The notes under the pieces are model-generated. The model had not been told where the DNA came from. It worked only from the letters and a program-made list of their open reading frames with translations, and searched no databases. Made by a program: the position numbers and the translations under genes. This document shows, in pieces, positions 23,849 to 32,888 of a stretch of DNA of 39,597 nt. The first letter of the stretch is position 1; every line of letters begins with the position of its first letter. The stretch covers positions 1-39,597 of the forward strand of contig CANPVP010000006.1 in assembly GCA_947581825.1 (NCBI GenBank), read 5' to 3'. Source of the stretch: an uncultured Clostridia bacterium (GTDB lineage: Bacteria; Bacillota; Clostridia; TANB77; CAG-508).

Positions 23849-24673
23849 TTATAAAAACATTTTATATATTTCATTTTTCGGAACTTTTCTATCTTTTGCA
23901 ATCTTTTTTATAATTTCTTTCTTTTCCATTCCCTGTTTTTCATAGTATTTATAATGTTCATTAATATCTAAATCTTTCAGAAATTCTAATTCTTCGTTTT
24001 CCTTTTTTTCTGCTCCTTCTATTACTATTATAAATTCACCTTTAACATTATCGCATATTTCCAATAATTCACTTGCTTTTCCTCTATAAAAATTTTCATG
24101 TATTTTAGTTAATTCTTTTGCAAGTACTATATTTCTATTTGGTATAATCTCTTTAAATTCTTCTATTGTTGCCTTTAATTTATGAGGAGCTTCATATATT
24201 ATCATCGTCTTCGTTTCATCTTTAATTTCTTCCATTTTTTCTTTTCTTAACTTATTGTTTAATGGTAAAAATCCTATAAAAGTAAATTCTTTTGCATTAA
24301 AGCCTGAAACAATTAAAGCATTTATTAAAGCACATGCTCCAGGAATTGGTATAATTTTTATATTTTTCTTTATTGCCTCTTTTATCACTTCTTCTCCAGG
24401 ATCAGATATAACTGGAGTTCCTGCATCTGAAACTATCGCAATATTTTTTCCCTCTTCTAGATATTTTATTAAATCTTCACTTCTTGTTTCCTCATTGTGC
24501 CTATGATAACTAATTAAAGGCTTTGATATTTCCAAATGATTTAACAGCTTTAATGTATGCCTTGTATCTTCAGCAGCTATTATATCTACTTCTTTTAATA
24601 CTTTAATTGCTCTCAAAGTTATATCTTCTAAATTTCCAATAGGTGTTGCTACTATATATAAATCTCCTAACAT
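23849..24673 (-). CDS. rsmI: 16S rRNA (cytidine(1402)-2'-O)-methyltransferase
   Basis: The 274-residue tetrapyrrole-methylase-fold enzyme methylates the 2'-OH of C1402 in the ribosomal decoding centre using S-adenosylmethionine. Family motifs are clear: LYIVATPIGNLEDITLRA, IIAAEDTRHTLKLL, IVSDAGTPVISDPG and IPGACALINALIVSGF. The C-terminal tail with DINEHYKYYEKQGMEKKE resembles the usual RsmI end. AGAGG precedes ATG 24673. The gene overlaps the upstream methyltransferase gene by 7 bases, so the two are translationally coupled, as in Bacillus, where yabB and yabC (rsmI) are neighbours. Confidence 0.96.
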   Translation of the reverse strand: MLGDLYIVATPIGNLEDITLRAIKVLKEVDIIAAEDTRHTLKLLNHLEISKPLISYHRHNEETRSEDLIKYLEEGKNIAIVSDAGTPVISDPGEEVIKEAIKKNIKIIPIPGACALINALIVSGFNAKEFTFIGFLPLNNKLRKEKMEEIKDETKTMIIYEAPHKLKATIEEFKEIIPNRNIVLAKELTKIHENFYRGKASELLEICDNVKGEFIIVIEGAEKKENEELEFLKDLDINEHYKYYEKQGMEKKEIIKKIAKDRKVPKNEIYKMFL

Positions 24674-25443
24674 TTTTCCTCTTTTCTAAAACTTTTAGTT
24701 TTATGATATATTTCTAATATTTCTTCTGTATATTCTCCTTTCGAATTATATACATAGATTGGTTTTTCTATTTTTAAAAACGGTTTTGCATTTTTTACTG
24801 CCTTGATTAAAATCAATTTGGGTGGTTTATCTATATAAGATTGTACACACTTTAATGCTTTAGGTTCTAATTTATATTTTCTTAATAAGAAAAATATATC
24901 TGCTAATCTTTCTGGCCTATGCACCATATATAAACTTCCATTATTTTTTAATATACGTGCTGAAACAGATATAAAATCTTCTAAATTAGCTTCTATTTCA
25001 TGTCTAGATATATATTTGATTTTATTTTCGTTAGTTAAACCTGTTTCTAGCTTTTTATATGGTGGATTTGTTACTACTACATCAAAATATCCTTCTGAAA
25101 ACTTTTCTGTCACACTCTTAATATTTTCATTTACTATTTCCACTTTACTTTCTAAGTTGTTTAGCAATACACTTCTCTGTGCCATTTCTGCAATTTCTTT
25201 TTGAACTTCTACACCTACTATTTTTTCTGCTTCAGTTTTAGCAGAAAGTAAAATTGGTAAAATTGCCGTTCCAGTTCCTAAATCAATTACTTTAGAACCT
25301 TTTTTTATATTTTTTGAAAAATCCGATAGTAAAACGGCATCTATTCCAAAACAGAATCCGTCTACTCTTTGTATTATTTTTAAATCTTTATATTCTAAAT
25401 CATCTATTCTTTCATTATTTTTTATTTTAATATTTTTATTCAT
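24667..25443 (-). CDS. tRNA1(Val) (adenine(37)-N6)-methyltransferase-like protein
   Basis: This 258-residue class I SAM-dependent methyltransferase belongs to the TrmN6/YabB (COG4123) group. Motif I reads VIDLGTGTAILPILLSAK, and the catalytic N6-adenine motif is VVTNPPY. The substrate entrance segment, IQRVDGFCFGIDAVLLSDF, is typical for the family. I choose ATG 25443; a GTG at 25452 is also possible and neither has a strong ribosome-binding site. It is co-transcribed with rsmI, so both serve RNA modification. The exact tRNA substrate has not been shown for most Firmicutes members, so the name follows the family. Confidence 0.88.
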   Translation of the reverse strand: MNKNIKIKNNERIDDLEYKDLKIIQRVDGFCFGIDAVLLSDFSKNIKKGSKVIDLGTGTAILPILLSAKTEAEKIVGVEVQKEIAEMAQRSVLLNNLESKVEIVNENIKSVTEKFSEGYFDVVVTNPPYKKLETGLTNENKIKYISRHEIEANLEDFISVSARILKNNGSLYMVHRPERLADIFFLLRKYKLEPKALKCVQSYIDKPPKLILIKAVKNAKPFLKIEKPIYVYNSKGEYTEEILEIYHKTKSFRKEEKC

Positions 25444-25538
25444 TTTTCTCACTTACATTTTCATTATTTTTGCATATTATATACTAAAAGCTAGTTTTTT
25501 TCAACTAAAAGCATTCTTGGACCGAGGTGATTTGTAAT

Positions 25539-25724
25539 ATGTATAATAATAATTTTATTTCTTTAGATAGAAATGCATCAGAAAAACATAAAAAAGATAA
25601 TTTTTTCTCTTGCATCAAATGTAAAGCTCAAAATGCTTATTCTTCTTTAAATGAAGTAGAACAATTTTTGTCAAAAGTTTCTTTTTCTCACAAAATCATA
25701 AAACTTTATTCAATTCTAAAATAA
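25539..25724 (+). CDS. Small unknown protein, 61 residues
   Basis: ATG 25539 stands 8 bases behind GAGGTGA, a convincing ribosome-binding site for so small a frame. The product begins MYNNNFISLDRNASEKHKKD and contains one CIKC pair in FFSCIKCKAQNAYSSL, then a helix and a basic C-terminus. It has no signal peptide or membrane segment. It converges on the GerMN gene with only 4 bases between stops. I do not recognise it; it could be a small zinc- or redox-active protein, or a chance frame. Confidence 0.5.
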   Translation: MYNNNFISLDRNASEKHKKDNFFSCIKCKAQNAYSSLNEVEQFLSKVSFSHKIIKLYSILK

Positions 25725-25728
25725 TCTT

Positions 25729-26310
25729 TTACTTTCTTTTAAAAACTTCTTTAAAATTTATTTTCTCATCTTTAAAAGCTTTATCTTCTTTACCATCAAT
25801 AAAAAACTTTACCCCATCCACTTCATTTAATTCTGTTACTGTTTTAACTATACTTTTTATTGTTTTTTCTTCTTCTTCTTTTGTGCCTTTATGATTTTCA
25901 ACAAATTCTTTAGATAAATTCAATTCTAATATATTTCCTTTCATGTTCGCACTAATTACTCTTGTGCCTTCAGGTATACAACTTTCTAGTGCTGTATTTT
26001 CTGGTTTTTGAATTAATAATTCTACTAAAAATTTATATGGATCTGCCAATAAATTTTTAGAATCAATCCTTCTTTCTTCTGATTTTATTTCTCCAGTATT
26101 TTTATCATTATAAAATAATTTTACTACTGTCTGTCTATTCTGCTCCTCCGTTATCTCTTCTAATGGTGTATACTCATTCATTATTTCATTCTTTGCTATA
26201 TTTTCACTTTCCTCTTCAATGCTATCATCTCCCGAAAAAATATTAACAGATACAAACAGTAAACATATTCCTAAAAGTATAAAAATAATTATTTTAATTT
26301 TTTTATTCAT
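25729..26310 (-). CDS. GerMN-domain membrane-anchored protein
   Basis: The 193-residue protein has one N-terminal membrane anchor (about residues 6-24), an acidic linker and a GerMN domain (about 58-185). The domain contains TVVKLFYNDKNTGEI, PYKFLVELLIQKPEN, PEGTRVISANMKGNILELNL and VDGVKFFIDGK. GerMN domains occur in spore germination protein GerM and other extracytoplasmic spore-related proteins. There is no lipobox cysteine. The start is ATG 26310 with AAAGGAT about 8 bases upstream; ATG 26319 sits on that site. It supports the spore-forming reading of the window. Confidence 0.85.
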   Translation of the reverse strand: MNKKIKIIIFILLGICLLFVSVNIFSGDDSIEEESENIAKNEIMNEYTPLEEITEEQNRQTVVKLFYNDKNTGEIKSEERRIDSKNLLADPYKFLVELLIQKPENTALESCIPEGTRVISANMKGNILELNLSKEFVENHKGTKEEEEKTIKSIVKTVTELNEVDGVKFFIDGKEDKAFKDEKINFKEVFKRK

Positions 26311-26447
26311 TTTTATCATCCTTTCTAATGTTCAAATAATAAACTTACTTTTTTGTTATTAATAAATATTTTGGTCAAGCATTTTTTAGAACTTATTTTC
26401 TTTATTTTTTTATAGGAATTTACCTCTTCGACATAAAGTTATTTCCA

Positions 26448-26476
26448 TTGACAAAAGCCCAATTTCCGTATAGAAT
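26448..26476 (+). promoter_or_regulatory. Promoter of the dehydratase-activase gene
   Basis: TTGACA (26448-26453), exactly 17 bases, TAGAAT (26471-26476). Transcription would start near 26483, which rules against ATG 26486 as the translation start. Confidence 0.8.
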
Positions 26477-26518
26477 AATACTTACATGAGTAATATTTTA
26501 TATGACGAGGAGAAATTT

Positions 26519-29500
26519 ATGAAAACATTACATGTTGGGTTAGACGTTGGTTCTACAACTGTAAAAACAGTTGTATTAGATGACCAATATAATAGTTTAC
26601 ATACATCTTATGAAAGGCATTATTCCGATACAAAAAATACAATTTGTAGAGTATTGGAAGAATTATTAAAAAAATATCCAAATACAAACTTCACTATAGC
26701 TCTTACTGGTTCTGGAGCATTATCCGCTTCTAAATTCTTACAACTTCCTTTTATTCAAGAAGTTGTATCTTGTAAAAGAGCTGTAGAAAAATATATTCCT
26801 CAAACGGACGTTGTTATTGAGCTTGGAGGAGAAGATGCTAAAATTATATATTTTGATAAATTTATAGAACAGCGTATGAATGGTACTTGCGCAGGAGGTA
26901 CTGGTGCTTTCATCGATCAAATGTCTTCTTTACTTCATACAGATACAGCAGGGCTTAATGAATTAGCAAAAAACTACAACACAATTTATCCTATTGCATC
27001 TAGATGTGGTGTTTTTGCCAAAACAGATATTCAACCTCTATTAAATGAAGGAGCCGCAAAAGAAGATATTGCAGTTTCTATATTCCAAGCTGTTGTTAAT
27101 CAAACTATTAGTGGACTTGCTTGTGGAAGACCTATTAGAGGAACTGTTACATTTTTAGGTGGTCCTCTAAATTATTTATCAGAATTAAGAAATAGATTTA
27201 TTGAAACACTTCATTTAACACCTGAAACAACTGTTATTCCTGAAGAGGCACATCTTTTAGTTGCAAAAGGTGCTGCATTAGATTCTTTTAATGGAAACAT
27301 CATTTCTTCTAAAGATTTAAAGAAAAAAATTAAAGATTTAAAGAAATCTGTTGATAACACTTCTCATCCTTTAAATCCCTTATTTAAAGATGATTTAGAA
27401 TATCAAGAATTTAAAAAGAGACATGATTTAGCAAAGGTAAAAAGAAAATCTTTATCAGATTTTAGCGGAGATTGCTTTGTTGGAATTGATGCAGGTTCTA
27501 CAACTACAAAATTAGTATTAATAGATATAGAAGGAAATCTTCTTTACTCTTTATACGGAAGCAATGAAGGAAATCCTTTACACAGTGTTATTGAAATGTT
27601 AAAAAAATTATATTCTGTTTTACCAGAGAAAGCTAAAATACGTTTTTCTGGTGTTACTGGATATGGAGAAAAATTAATTCAAACTGCTTTAAATATTGAT
27701 TTAAATGAAATAGAAACTATTGCCCATCATAGAGCTGCATACGAATTTATGCCAGATGTTACTAGTATAGTTGATATCGGTGGACAAGATATGAAATATA
27801 TTAAAATGAAAAATGGTGTAATTGATAATATTATGCTTAATGAAGCTTGTTCTTCTGGATGTGGTTCTTTTATAGAAACATTTGCAAAAAGTTTAAATAT
27901 ATCTATATCAGACTTTGTGCAAGAAGCTTTAAAATCTAAAAAGCCCGTTGATTTAGGTTCTAGATGTACAGTATTTATGAATTCTAAAATAAAACAAGCT
28001 CAAAAAGAAGGCTATTCTGTTGGAGATATTTCAGCAGGATTATCTTATTCTGTTATCAAAAATGCTATTCAAAAAGTTATGAAAGTTAGAGATACAAAAA
28101 CTTTAGGAGATCATATAGTAGTACAAGGTGGTACTTTCTATAATGATGCTGTTCTTAGAGCTTTCGAATTAATTGTTGGAAAAGAAGTTATAAGACCTGA
28201 CATCTCTGGTCTTATGGGAGCTTATGGAATAGCATTACTTGCTAAAGAACAATATGAAGCTAATAAAGATATGGAATATTATTCTACAATATCTAAGCTT
28301 AATGAATTAGATTCATTAAATATAAAAATAACACATACTAGATGTAATATATGTGAAAATCACTGTTTATTAACAATTAATAAATTTAGTAACAATAAAA
28401 CATATATTTCTGGTAACCGTTGCGAACGTGGAGCTGGTATCTCTTCTGATAATGCTAACCTACCAAATTTAGTAAAATATAAATTTGAAAGAATATTCAA
28501 TTATACTCCTCTTGAAGAGAAAGATGCAAAACGTGGTACGATTGGTATTCCAAGAGTTTTAAATATGTATGAAGATTATCCTTTCTGGTTCACTTTTTTA
28601 ACCGAATTAGGTTTTAGAGTAATTTTATCAGAAAAAAGTAATAGACAAACTTATGAAAAGGGTATGGAATCTATGCCTTCAGAATCTGTTTGCTATCCTG
28701 CAAAACTTGCGCATGGACATGTTATAAGTCTTATAAAATCTGGAATAAAAACAATTTTCTATCCTTGTATTCCATATTCAAGAAAAGAAAATGAAAAAGC
28801 TGATAATCACTATAACTGCCCAATAGTTATATCATATTCAGAAGTTTTAAAGAATAATGTTGAAGAATTGAAATCTTCTGATATAAAATTCTTAAACCCT
28901 TTCTTACCATTAAATACAAAAACTTTAGTTACAAGAATTTTAGAATTAGATGAATTTAAAGAATATAATTTTACAAAAAAAGAATTAGTAGAAGCTGCAA
29001 AAAAGGCTGAAGCTGAATATTTCCATTGCAAAGATGATATCCATAAAAAAGGTCAAGAAACTTTAGAGTACATTGAAAAAAATAACTTAAAAGGTATTGT
29101 TTTAGCTGGACGTCCTTATCACGTTGACCCTGAAGTAAATCACGGAATAGATACAGCAATAACTAGTTTAGGACTTTGTGTTTTAACAGAAGATAGCATA
29201 TCAAATTTATCAGATGTAAAAAGACCTTTAAGAGTCGTTGATCAATGGATGTTCCATTCAAGATTATATGCTGCTGCAGATTTTGTTGGAAAACATGATA
29301 ATCTTGAATTAATCCAATTAAATTCTTTCGGATGCGGTGTTGATGCTGTAACAACAGATCAAGTTGAAGAAATTTTATCAAGCTATGAAAAAATGTATAC
29401 TTTAATAAAAATTGATGAAATTAATAATTTAGGTGCAGTTAAAATTCGTATTCGTTCATTACTAGCTAGTATGAATAAGAGATTAAATAAGAAAAAGGAT

Positions 29501-30835
29501 TCTGAAAATCTAGGTAATTATGAATTACATAAACGTGCTTTTACAAAAGAAATGAGAAAAGATTATACTATACTTATTCCTCAAATGGCTCCAATACATT
29601 TTGAATTTTTAGAAACTGCTGTTGGTGCTTGTGGATATAATGTTAAACTTTTGAGAGAATGTACACCACATACAGTAGAAACAGGATTAAAATATGTAAA
29701 TAATGATGCTTGTTATCCATCAATATTAACAACAGGACAGTTTATTGAAGCTTTGGAATCAGGAGAATATGATGTAGATAAAACAGCTCTTATAATGTCT
29801 CAAACTGGCGGTGGATGTCGTGCTACAAACTATATAGGATTTATTAGAAAAGCTTTAAAAGATGCTGGATTTGAACAAGTTCCTGTAATATCATTTAATG
29901 TTGTTGGAATGGAAAAAAATACTGGTTTCAAACTTTCATTACCATTACTTGAAAGATTATTAAAATCTATGATATATGGTGATTTATTACAGAAATTACT
30001 GACTAAAAATAGAGCATATGAAGTACATAGGGGAGATACTCAAGAACTTTATGAAAAATGGCTAGCTAAAGGTAAAGAACTTGTAAAAAAATCTTCATAT
30101 AAGAACTTCAAAAAAAGCATTTATGAAATGGTAGAAGAATTTGAAAACATTGAAGTTGATATGAGTGTAGAAAAACCTAGAGTTGGAATTGTCGGAGAAG
30201 TATTAATAAAATATCATCCTTTTGGAAATAACTTTGTTGCAAACGTTTTAGAAAAAGAAGGAGCTGAAGTTATTCTACCTGACTTTATGGGATTCATAAA
30301 ATTTATGGCAACTCATAAAACAACATTTAACTCTTTATTAAAAATAAATAAAACTTCTTCTAAAATAGCTAGATTTGCAATAAAATTGATTGACTTATTA
30401 GAAAAAGATGTAAAAATTGCATTATCAAAATCAAGCAAAAATTATCTTCCACCTTGTGATATTTGGCATTTGGAGGAAAAGGTTAAAAATGTATTATCTA
30501 TTGGAAATCAAACAGGTGAAGGTTGGTTTTTAACTGCCGAAATGATCGAATATATTGAAAATGACATTCCAAATATAATATGTGTTCAACCATTTGCATG
30601 TCTACCAAACCATGTTGTTGGTAAAGGAGTAATAAAAACTATTAGAAGTATGTATCCTAATGCAAATATAGCACCTGTTGACTACGACCCTGGTGCTAGT
30701 GAAGCTAATCAAACTAATAGAATAAAACTACTTATGACAGTTGCTAAAGATAATTTAGCTATAAAACAAAAAGAATTGGAAAAAATAAATAAAGAAAATG
30801 TAGAAACAAAGAAAGAGAAAATTCCTACTATATAA
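26519..30835 (+). CDS. Giant fused acyl-CoA dehydratase activase/reductase-like protein (BadF/BadG family)
   Basis: The 1438-residue protein contains two consecutive ASKHA ATPase modules, GLDVGSTTVKT near residue 7 and GIDAGSTTTKL near 322. Each has the cluster-binding cysteines of 2-hydroxyacyl-CoA dehydratase activators: NGTCAGGTGAF plus SRCGVFAKTD, and NEACSSGCGSF plus SRCTVFMNSK. A DUF2229-type region follows at about residue 610, with a CNICENHC cluster. A large HgdB/FldB-like portion contains NDACYPS and CQPFACLPNHVVGKG-type segments. Family members perform ATP-driven electron transfer in anaerobes. The start is ATG 26519 behind GAGGAG. No separate dehydratase subunits are adjacent, so the physiological substrate is unknown. 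Confidence 0.92.
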   Translation: MKTLHVGLDVGSTTVKTVVLDDQYNSLHTSYERHYSDTKNTICRVLEELLKKYPNTNFTIALTGSGALSASKFLQLPFIQEVVSCKRAVEKYIPQTDVVIELGGEDAKIIYFDKFIEQRMNGTCAGGTGAFIDQMSSLLHTDTAGLNELAKNYNTIYPIASRCGVFAKTDIQPLLNEGAAKEDIAVSIFQAVVNQTISGLACGRPIRGTVTFLGGPLNYLSELRNRFIETLHLTPETTVIPEEAHLLVAKGAALDSFNGNIISSKDLKKKIKDLKKSVDNTSHPLNPLFKDDLEYQEFKKRHDLAKVKRKSLSDFSGDCFVGIDAGSTTTKLVLIDIEGNLLYSLYGSNEGNPLHSVIEMLKKLYSVLPEKAKIRFSGVTGYGEKLIQTALNIDLNEIETIAHHRAAYEFMPDVTSIVDIGGQDMKYIKMKNGVIDNIMLNEACSSGCGSFIETFAKSLNISISDFVQEALKSKKPVDLGSRCTVFMNSKIKQAQKEGYSVGDISAGLSYSVIKNAIQKVMKVRDTKTLGDHIVVQGGTFYNDAVLRAFELIVGKEVIRPDISGLMGAYGIALLAKEQYEANKDMEYYSTISKLNELDSLNIKITHTRCNICENHCLLTINKFSNNKTYISGNRCERGAGISSDNANLPNLVKYKFERIFNYTPLEEKDAKRGTIGIPRVLNMYEDYPFWFTFLTELGFRVILSEKSNRQTYEKGMESMPSESVCYPAKLAHGHVISLIKSGIKTIFYPCIPYSRKENEKADNHYNCPIVISYSEVLKNNVEELKSSDIKFLNPFLPLNTKTLVTRILELDEFKEYNFTKKELVEAAKKAEAEYFHCKDDIHKKGQETLEYIEKNNLKGIVLAGRPYHVDPEVNHGIDTAITSLGLCVLTEDSISNLSDVKRPLRVVDQWMFHSRLYAAADFVGKHDNLELIQLNSFGCGVDAVTTDQVEEILSSYEKMYTLIKIDEINNLGAVKIRIRSLLASMNKRLNKKKDSENLGNYELHKRAFTKEMRKDYTILIPQMAPIHFEFLETAVGACGYNVKLLRECTPHTVETGLKYVNNDACYPSILTTGQFIEALESGEYDVDKTALIMSQTGGGCRATNYIGFIRKALKDAGFEQVPVISFNVVGMEKNTGFKLSLPLLERLLKSMIYGDLLQKLLTKNRAYEVHRGDTQELYEKWLAKGKELVKKSSYKNFKKSIYEMVEEFENIEVDMSVEKPRVGIVGEVLIKYHPFGNNFVANVLEKEGAEVILPDFMGFIKFMATHKTTFNSLLKINKTSSKIARFAIKLIDLLEKDVKIALSKSSKNYLPPCDIWHLEEKVKNVLSIGNQTGEGWFLTAEMIEYIENDIPNIICVQPFACLPNHVVGKGVIKTIRSMYPNANIAPVDYDPGASEANQTNRIKLLMTVAKDNLAIKQKELEKINKENVETKKEKIPTI

Positions 30836-30859
30836 AAAATTAAAGCGAGGTATTATTTT

Positions 30860-31654
30860 ATGACCAACAAAAATATTGAACAAAATGAAGAAGATAAACT
30901 TTTAATTGCAAAAGTTGAAGACAAAATAAATCAATCTAAAACAAAAAATAAAATTGCATATACAGATTTTCTTAATATGCATGAAAAAAATGTTGTTCAA
31001 AAAGTATTGCAAGAAGAACAAATAAATAATTATACTTTCTTTGGTGGATATCCAGAAGCTGAAAGAGAAGTTCTTATAGTATTCCCAAGCAAAATCGACG
31101 AAAAAATGCTTGAAAAAAATTATAAAAATATTCTAGAAATCGTTCAAATTGATTTACCGGAAGAACTTTATGGTAACTATGAACATAGAGATTATCTAAG
31201 TTCAGTAATAAAATTAGGGGTAGTAAGAAATAAAGTTGGAGACATTTTAGTAACACCACAAGGATCACAAATCATAGTCATGAAAGAACTTTCAGAATTC
31301 TTCATGAACAATCTACCTCAATTAACTAGATTTAATAAATCAAAAGTAACAATTCATCCTTTAGAAGATATCATAAAAAAAGAACTAAAATTCAAAGAAA
31401 TAAATGTAATTTTATCATCTTTAAGACTTGATAAATTTGTTGCAGAATTAGGGAAATGCTCTCGCGGAAAAGCTAACGATATTATATTAGAAGGAAGAGT
31501 TTTCATTAACTCAGAAAACGAATTAAAACCTTCAAAATCTATAAAAGAAAAAGATATTATCACTATACGTGGTAAAGGAAAATTTATATTTGATTCAATA
31601 GAAAGAACTACTAAAAATGGAAAATTTATTGTAAAAGTACAAAAATATGTGTAA
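30860..31654 (+). CDS. YlmH-like S4-domain RNA-binding protein
   Basis: The 264-residue protein has the two-part YlmH layout: an N-terminal domain (about 30-165), with NYTFFGGYPEAERE and HRDYLSSVIKLGVVRNKVGD, and a C-terminal S4 RNA-binding domain (about 183-245), with LRLDKFVAELGKCSRGKA and GRVFINSE. YlmH in Bacillus lies in the division cluster near divIVA and has been linked to ribosome-associated quality control. Here it follows the giant activase by 24 bases instead and may be co-transcribed. GAGGT precedes ATG 30860. The ordinary ylm neighbours are absent. Confidence 0.9.
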   Translation: MTNKNIEQNEEDKLLIAKVEDKINQSKTKNKIAYTDFLNMHEKNVVQKVLQEEQINNYTFFGGYPEAEREVLIVFPSKIDEKMLEKNYKNILEIVQIDLPEELYGNYEHRDYLSSVIKLGVVRNKVGDILVTPQGSQIIVMKELSEFFMNNLPQLTRFNKSKVTIHPLEDIIKKELKFKEINVILSSLRLDKFVAELGKCSRGKANDIILEGRVFINSENELKPSKSIKEKDIITIRGKGKFIFDSIERTTKNGKFIVKVQKYV

Positions 31655-31655
31655 A

Positions 31656-31735
31656 AGTTTCGCGGGTCGTCGATGCTGAGGCTGTTAAGGCTCTGCCTGT
31701 GTAGTGGCGACCAGTGGTCGCCACTACAGATATGC
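31656..31735. repeat. GC-rich intergenic repeat-like element with perfect 27-base palindrome
   Basis: 31701-31727 is a perfect inverted repeat: 13-base arms beginning GTAGTGGCGACCA around one G. Preceding it is an unusually GC-rich stretch, CGCGGGTCGTCGATGCTGAG. The composition is unlike any other spacer in the window. It lies between the convergent ylmH-like and patatin genes. It may be an imported palindromic repeat and could terminate transcription weakly, though no T-run follows. Confidence 0.7.
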
Positions 31736-31750
31736 AATGTATACACTAAT

Positions 31751-32611
31751 TTAGATATTCAATTCTTTGATTATTTTCTTTGCCTCTTTATAACCTGCCT
31801 CATATAAAACATCACCCTTACTGCTATTTAATAGACCTATATTCTCCATTTTAGTTTTAATAATATAATCTACCCCATCTATTTCATAATTTGCTAATTC
31901 TCTATTTGAAAAACTCAAAGCTCTTTCTATTACTTCAATAAAATTACTGCAACATTTTTTATCTAATTTTTCCTCAAAACAACTTGTAATAACCTTATCA
32001 GCTCCTAACTGTTTTAATTCTTTCCATGGAATATTCTCTCTTATTCCTCCATCAATTAATCTTTGTCCATTATATTTTACTGGATAAAAAACTCCTGGAA
32101 ACGCACAACTCGCTTTTACTATCTTTACAATATCTCCATTGTTTATATATTTAATATTATCTGATACCCACTCTCTGTGTTGTGGCACTTTTTTTGATGA
32201 AAATACTATTAACTCACCATTCTTAAGACTTACCGTTGGTATTATCAATGGCATTTTTATTTGATTTATGTCTCTTATATTTTTCTCCTCAAAACATTTC
32301 TTTAAAATTTTCTCTATTTTTTTGCCATTATTTAACCCCTCAACTATAACTTTTCTTTTAAAAATTAATCCTCCAATCAACTTTAAAACACTCATCAAAT
32401 CTACATATTGTATTTCATTACAATATTTTTTAAATAATATCATAATATCTCTTGGTGAATACCCAATTGCATATAAAGTTGCAATTATACTTCCTGAAGA
32501 TGTACCAGATATATAATCAATATTAATTTTTTCTTCTTCTATTGCTTGTAAAACACCTATATGTGCTGCCGCTTTTGCTCCCCCTCCAGTTAAGGCAAGA
32601 CCCAATCCCAT
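31751..32611 (-). CDS. Patatin-like phospholipase family protein
   Basis: The 286-residue serine lipase-like protein has the oxyanion-hole loop LTGGGAKAAAHIGVL (residues 7-21), the nucleophile elbow GTSSG with Ser38, and the catalytic Asp187 in LIDGGIRENIP. These are the full catalytic dyad of bacterial patatins, related to RssA/YlbK proteins. There is no signal peptide. It would hydrolyse acyl esters of membrane lipids from the cytoplasmic side. It stands alone; the upstream spacer contains R2 copy D1. The start is ATG 32611 with AGGAGT close upstream. Confidence 0.93.
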   Translation of the reverse strand: MGLGLALTGGGAKAAAHIGVLQAIEEEKINIDYISGTSSGSIIATLYAIGYSPRDIMILFKKYCNEIQYVDLMSVLKLIGGLIFKRKVIVEGLNNGKKIEKILKKCFEEKNIRDINQIKMPLIIPTVSLKNGELIVFSSKKVPQHREWVSDNIKYINNGDIVKIVKASCAFPGVFYPVKYNGQRLIDGGIRENIPWKELKQLGADKVITSCFEEKLDKKCCSNFIEVIERALSFSNRELANYEIDGVDYIIKTKMENIGLLNSSKGDVLYEAGYKEAKKIIKELNI

Positions 32612-32708
32612 AAATACACTCCTGTTCTATTTTTTTATATTATATTCGTAAAAAAAAATATTGTTCAAAAAAAATTAACAGTAGAGATGTTATTTTGTAG
32701 TATTTCAT

Positions 32709-32888
32709 AGAATTTTCTATGTTTTTTCGTAGCGAGCTTGTGTGGGGACCGACGAGTTAGAAAATATAAAAGAAATGCATCTGATGATACATTTCTTTTT
32801 ATAATTTCTACGAAGTTGGGACGAGCGAGAAAAAAGCATAGAAAATTTATGTGCAATAAATAATTATTCATCATTCATTATTCATTAA
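32709..32888 (-). repeat. Repeat family R2, copy D1
   Basis: This 180-base element differs from copy D2 (33943-34122) at one position by my alignment. On the minus strand it begins with a stop-rich leader that overlaps the end of the Rpn gene, then an outer arm near AAATTTTCTATGCTTTTTTC, GCTCGTCCCAACTTCG, an inner stem around GAAATG/CATTTC, GTCGGTCCCCACAC, and the complementary outer arm. It supplies the last codons and the TGA stop of the Rpn gene. Confidence 0.9.
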
